In this document: piece after piece, positions 61,987 through 64,000 of the stretch | Position numbering within the stretch: position 1 is the first letter of the stretch | How the letters are laid out: every line of letters begins with the position of its first letter | From: Paraphysomonas bandaiensis | Lineage: Eukaryota; Chrysophyceae | Length of the DNA: 64,000 nt | Direction of reading: 5' to 3' | Assembly (NCBI GenBank): GCA_965644295.1 | Contig: CBFFRP010000668.1 | Location: forward strand, 1-64,000 | Position numbers and translations under genes: made by a program | Notes under the pieces: model-generated | Told to the model about the DNA's origin: nothing | The model's input: the letters and a program-made list of their open reading frames with translations, nothing else | Databases searched by the model: none

Positions 61987-62616
61987 ACAGTGGTATAAGT
62001 ACAGTGGTATAAGTACAGTGGTATAAGTACAGTGGTATAAGTACAGTGGTATAAGTACAGTGGTATAAGTACAGTGGTATAAGTACAGTGGTATAAGTAC
62101 AGTGGTATAAGTACAGCGGTATAAGTACAGCGGTATAAGTACAGTGGTATAAGTACAGTGGTATAAGTACAGTGGTATAAGTACAGTGGTATAAGTACAG
62201 TGGTATAAGTACAGTGGTATAAGTACAGTGGTATAAGTACAGCGGTATAAGTACAGTGGTATAAGTACAGTGGTATAAGTACAGTGGTATAAGTACAGTG
62301 GTATAAGTACAGTGGTATAAGTACAGTGGTATAAGTACAGCGGTATAAGTACAGTGGTATAAGTACAGTGGTATAAGTACAGTGGTATAAGTACAGTGGT
62401 ATAAGTACAGTGGTATAAGTACAGCGGTATAAGTACAGCGGTATAAGTACAGTGGTATAAGTACAGTGGTATAAGTACAGTGGTATAAGTACAGTGGTAT
62501 AAGTACAGTGGTATAAGTACAGTGGTATAAGTACAGCGGTATAAGTACAGCGGTATAAGTACAGTGGTATAAGTACAGTGGTATAAGTACAGTGGTATAA
62601 GTACAGTGGTATAAGT
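61987..62616 (+). repeat. 14-bp minisatellite, 45 copies
   Basis: The unit is ACAGTGGTATAAGT. Only one position varies, T or C in ACAG(T/C)GG. Order along the array: 9 T, 2 C, 7 T, 1 C, 6 T, 1 C, 5 T, 2 C, 6 T, 2 C, 4 T. No unit is shorter or longer. A 256-residue frame on the minus strand is a by-product. It ends about 150 bases before the b5 reductase start codon. Confidence 0.97.
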
Positions 62617-62765
62617 ACTGTATGTGCTGCTCTATATACGGTACGGTATACCTGTGTATGGTATGCTACTGTACATCTCATGCAGCAGGACAGGCGTGTG
62701 TATATCGTTAACGTGTATGTCTTGGCCTATATATGCATATGTCAATGCAGTGACCCAGTGAACTC

Positions 62766-63720
62766 ATGCTTCGAATGAGTGTGTTGAACAGTGTGTTACT
62801 GGCCTGTAACTGTGGTTTATCCGTTAGCCGGTACGCATCAGTTCGACGGTTAGGGTATGATGCTCGTGCGCTCTCTCCGCAGCTCTTCATGCAGCTTCCG
62901 GTGTCTGCCGTACAGGAGGAGTCGCACAATGTCAAGTACTTTAAGGTGCAACTGCCGTCCCCTGATCACGAGACAGGGCTAACGACCTCCTCTTTCGTGA
63001 TGGTGAGTGCGTAATCTGTGCGTGTGTGTGTGTTGATGGGGTTCAGGTGAAGGGCAGCGAGGGGGTTGCTAGGCCATATACGCCCGTATCGCTAAACTCA
63101 CAAAAAGGATATTTTGAGCTCATTGTTAAACGCTACCCTGAGGGCAGAGTATCGTCCTATTTGCATTCACTTAGAGTTGGGGATTTTATAGAGGTAAAGG
63201 GCCCTTTCCCAAAGTTGGAGTATAGACCTAATATGAAAAGAAAAATCGCAATGGTAGCTGGAGGTAGTGGTATAACTCCAATGCTGCAGATTATTCGTGA
63301 AATTGTAAGCAATAAGCACGATAAAACGGAAGTGGATCTTCTATATGCCAACAGAGAAACCTGCGATATTTTACTGCAGGAAACACTGGAGAGCATTCAG
63401 TCTAAGCACCCGAATATTAGAGTGAACTATGTGCTTAGCCATCCACCAAGTGGGTGGACAGGGTACGCTGGACACATTAATGCGGGTATGATATCTGAAG
63501 CTTTACCCCCACCTGGAGATGATGTACTAGTATACGTTTGTGGTCCACCTGGAATGATGCACGCTGTCTCTGGAGACAAACAGCCTGACAAATCTCAAGG
63601 GCCTCTGTCAGGTGCACTTAAGGCCCTTGGTTATAGAGGTTGGTGTGATCATTTTATATTTTATAAGGTTTATGTGTTACTTCTGTATGTATTGCAGAGA
63701 ATATGGTATACAAGTTTTAA
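62766..63720 (+). CDS. NADH-cytochrome b5 reductase
   Basis: Three exons: 62766-63002, 63047-63638 and 63698-63720, 283 residues. The FAD-binding motif RPYTPVSL and GRVSSYLHSLRVGDFIEVKGP lie in the N-terminal barrel. The NADH domain has MVAGGSGITPMLQIIREI, LLYANRETCDILL and YVCGPPGMM. The C-terminus is ENMVYKF, the usual end of this family, made by splicing of the last 23 bases. The basic start (MLRMSVLNSVLLACNCGLSVSRYASVRRLGY) may be a mitochondrial or membrane signal, like yeast Mcr1. It would reduce cytochrome b5, encoded at 24.6 kb. Confidence 0.93.
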
Positions 63721-63936
63721 GACTTGAACTTATGATATACAGTCAAGTTTTTGCTGTGGTTGAAAGCCCTGGTACTGAAAAGTTTGTATGTATGCTTAGT
63801 TCTACGGTCAAGTGTTTTCACTGGTCAAGATCTTTTATATTGAAAGTCTGTGTACCGATGGACCAGTGGTGCATAAAATGTAATTATATTACTATTACGT
63901 GTTTTGTAAATGAGTATAAATCAATACATTACTAAT

Positions 63937-64000
63937 TATTAGAATATGGATCTTATTCTAGTATATTCAGTATGTCACTTCAAGACAATGTACGAGAATA
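63937..64000 (+). repeat. Start of another copia LTR (cut by the window end)
   Basis: TATTAGAATATGGATCTTAT then CTAGTATATTCAGTATGTCA and AAGACAATGTACGAGAATA matches the first 64 bases of the LTR at 4109 with about nine differences. Solo LTR or full element cannot be told. Confidence 0.85.

Noticed and set aside
61987-62616. CRISPR-like array
   Set aside because: Units are tandem with no spacers, and the genome is eukaryotic.
61911-62681. 256-residue minus-strand frame of LIPLYLYHCTYTTV repeats
   Set aside because: Product of the 14-bp minisatellite, whose three frames are all free of stops.

Overview
The window is nuclear DNA from a microbial eukaryote with the standard genetic code, short spliceosomal introns (mostly 44-60 nt, GT-AG), AT-rich intergenic DNA and a heavy transposon load. 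Stramenopile-like traits (a degenerate calcineurin-B-like EF-hand protein, a CIPK-like kinase, an intron-bearing MULE/SWIM gene) are suggestive, but I cannot place the organism further from sequence alone.

Layout. 1-4.1 kb: the 3' end of a Ty3/gypsy-type element, then a multi-exon MULE transposase-derived gene. 4.1-9.5 kb: a young, complete Ty1/copia element with LTRs that look identical and a 5-bp target duplication. 10-20 kb: a CIPK-like kinase (minus), a WDR91-like N-terminal protein (plus), a hAT MITE, a longer TIR element and a coiled-coil protein. 21.7-26.6 kb: a PheRS-like protein that appears to have lost its catalytic motifs, nested repeats, then cytochrome b5 (minus) and an EF-hand protein (plus). 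26.6-35 kb: mostly repeats with two small hypothetical genes. 35-49.6 kb: GDP-L-fucose synthase (12 exons, minus), an IQ/zinc-finger protein, a SEC14 protein (minus), mitochondrial ribosomal protein mL41, relics of hAT elements, a PC-esterase-like secreted protein (minus) and an ERGIC3 homologue. 49.6-64 kb: a ubiquitin-like/BTB protein, tubulin-folding cofactor D, a 45-copy 14-bp minisatellite, NADH-cytochrome b5 reductase and the start of another copia LTR.

Many genes are in head-to-head pairs (kinase/WDR91-like, cytochrome b5/EF-hand, fucose synthase/IQ protein, SEC14/mL41, PC-esterase/ERGIC3). Two of these shared promoters contain long TACA microsatellites, and a TATACAGCAG-like motif recurs upstream of several genes. 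Functional links visible here: cytochrome b5 with its reductase (ER or mitochondrial electron transfer), a CIPK-like kinase with a calcineurin-B-like EF-hand protein (possible calcium signalling), and ERGIC3, SEC14, WDR91-like, fucose synthase and the PC-esterase in endomembrane and glycan work. All exon models were built by hand by matching splice sites, reading frame and family conservation; none has been checked against transcripts or databases.
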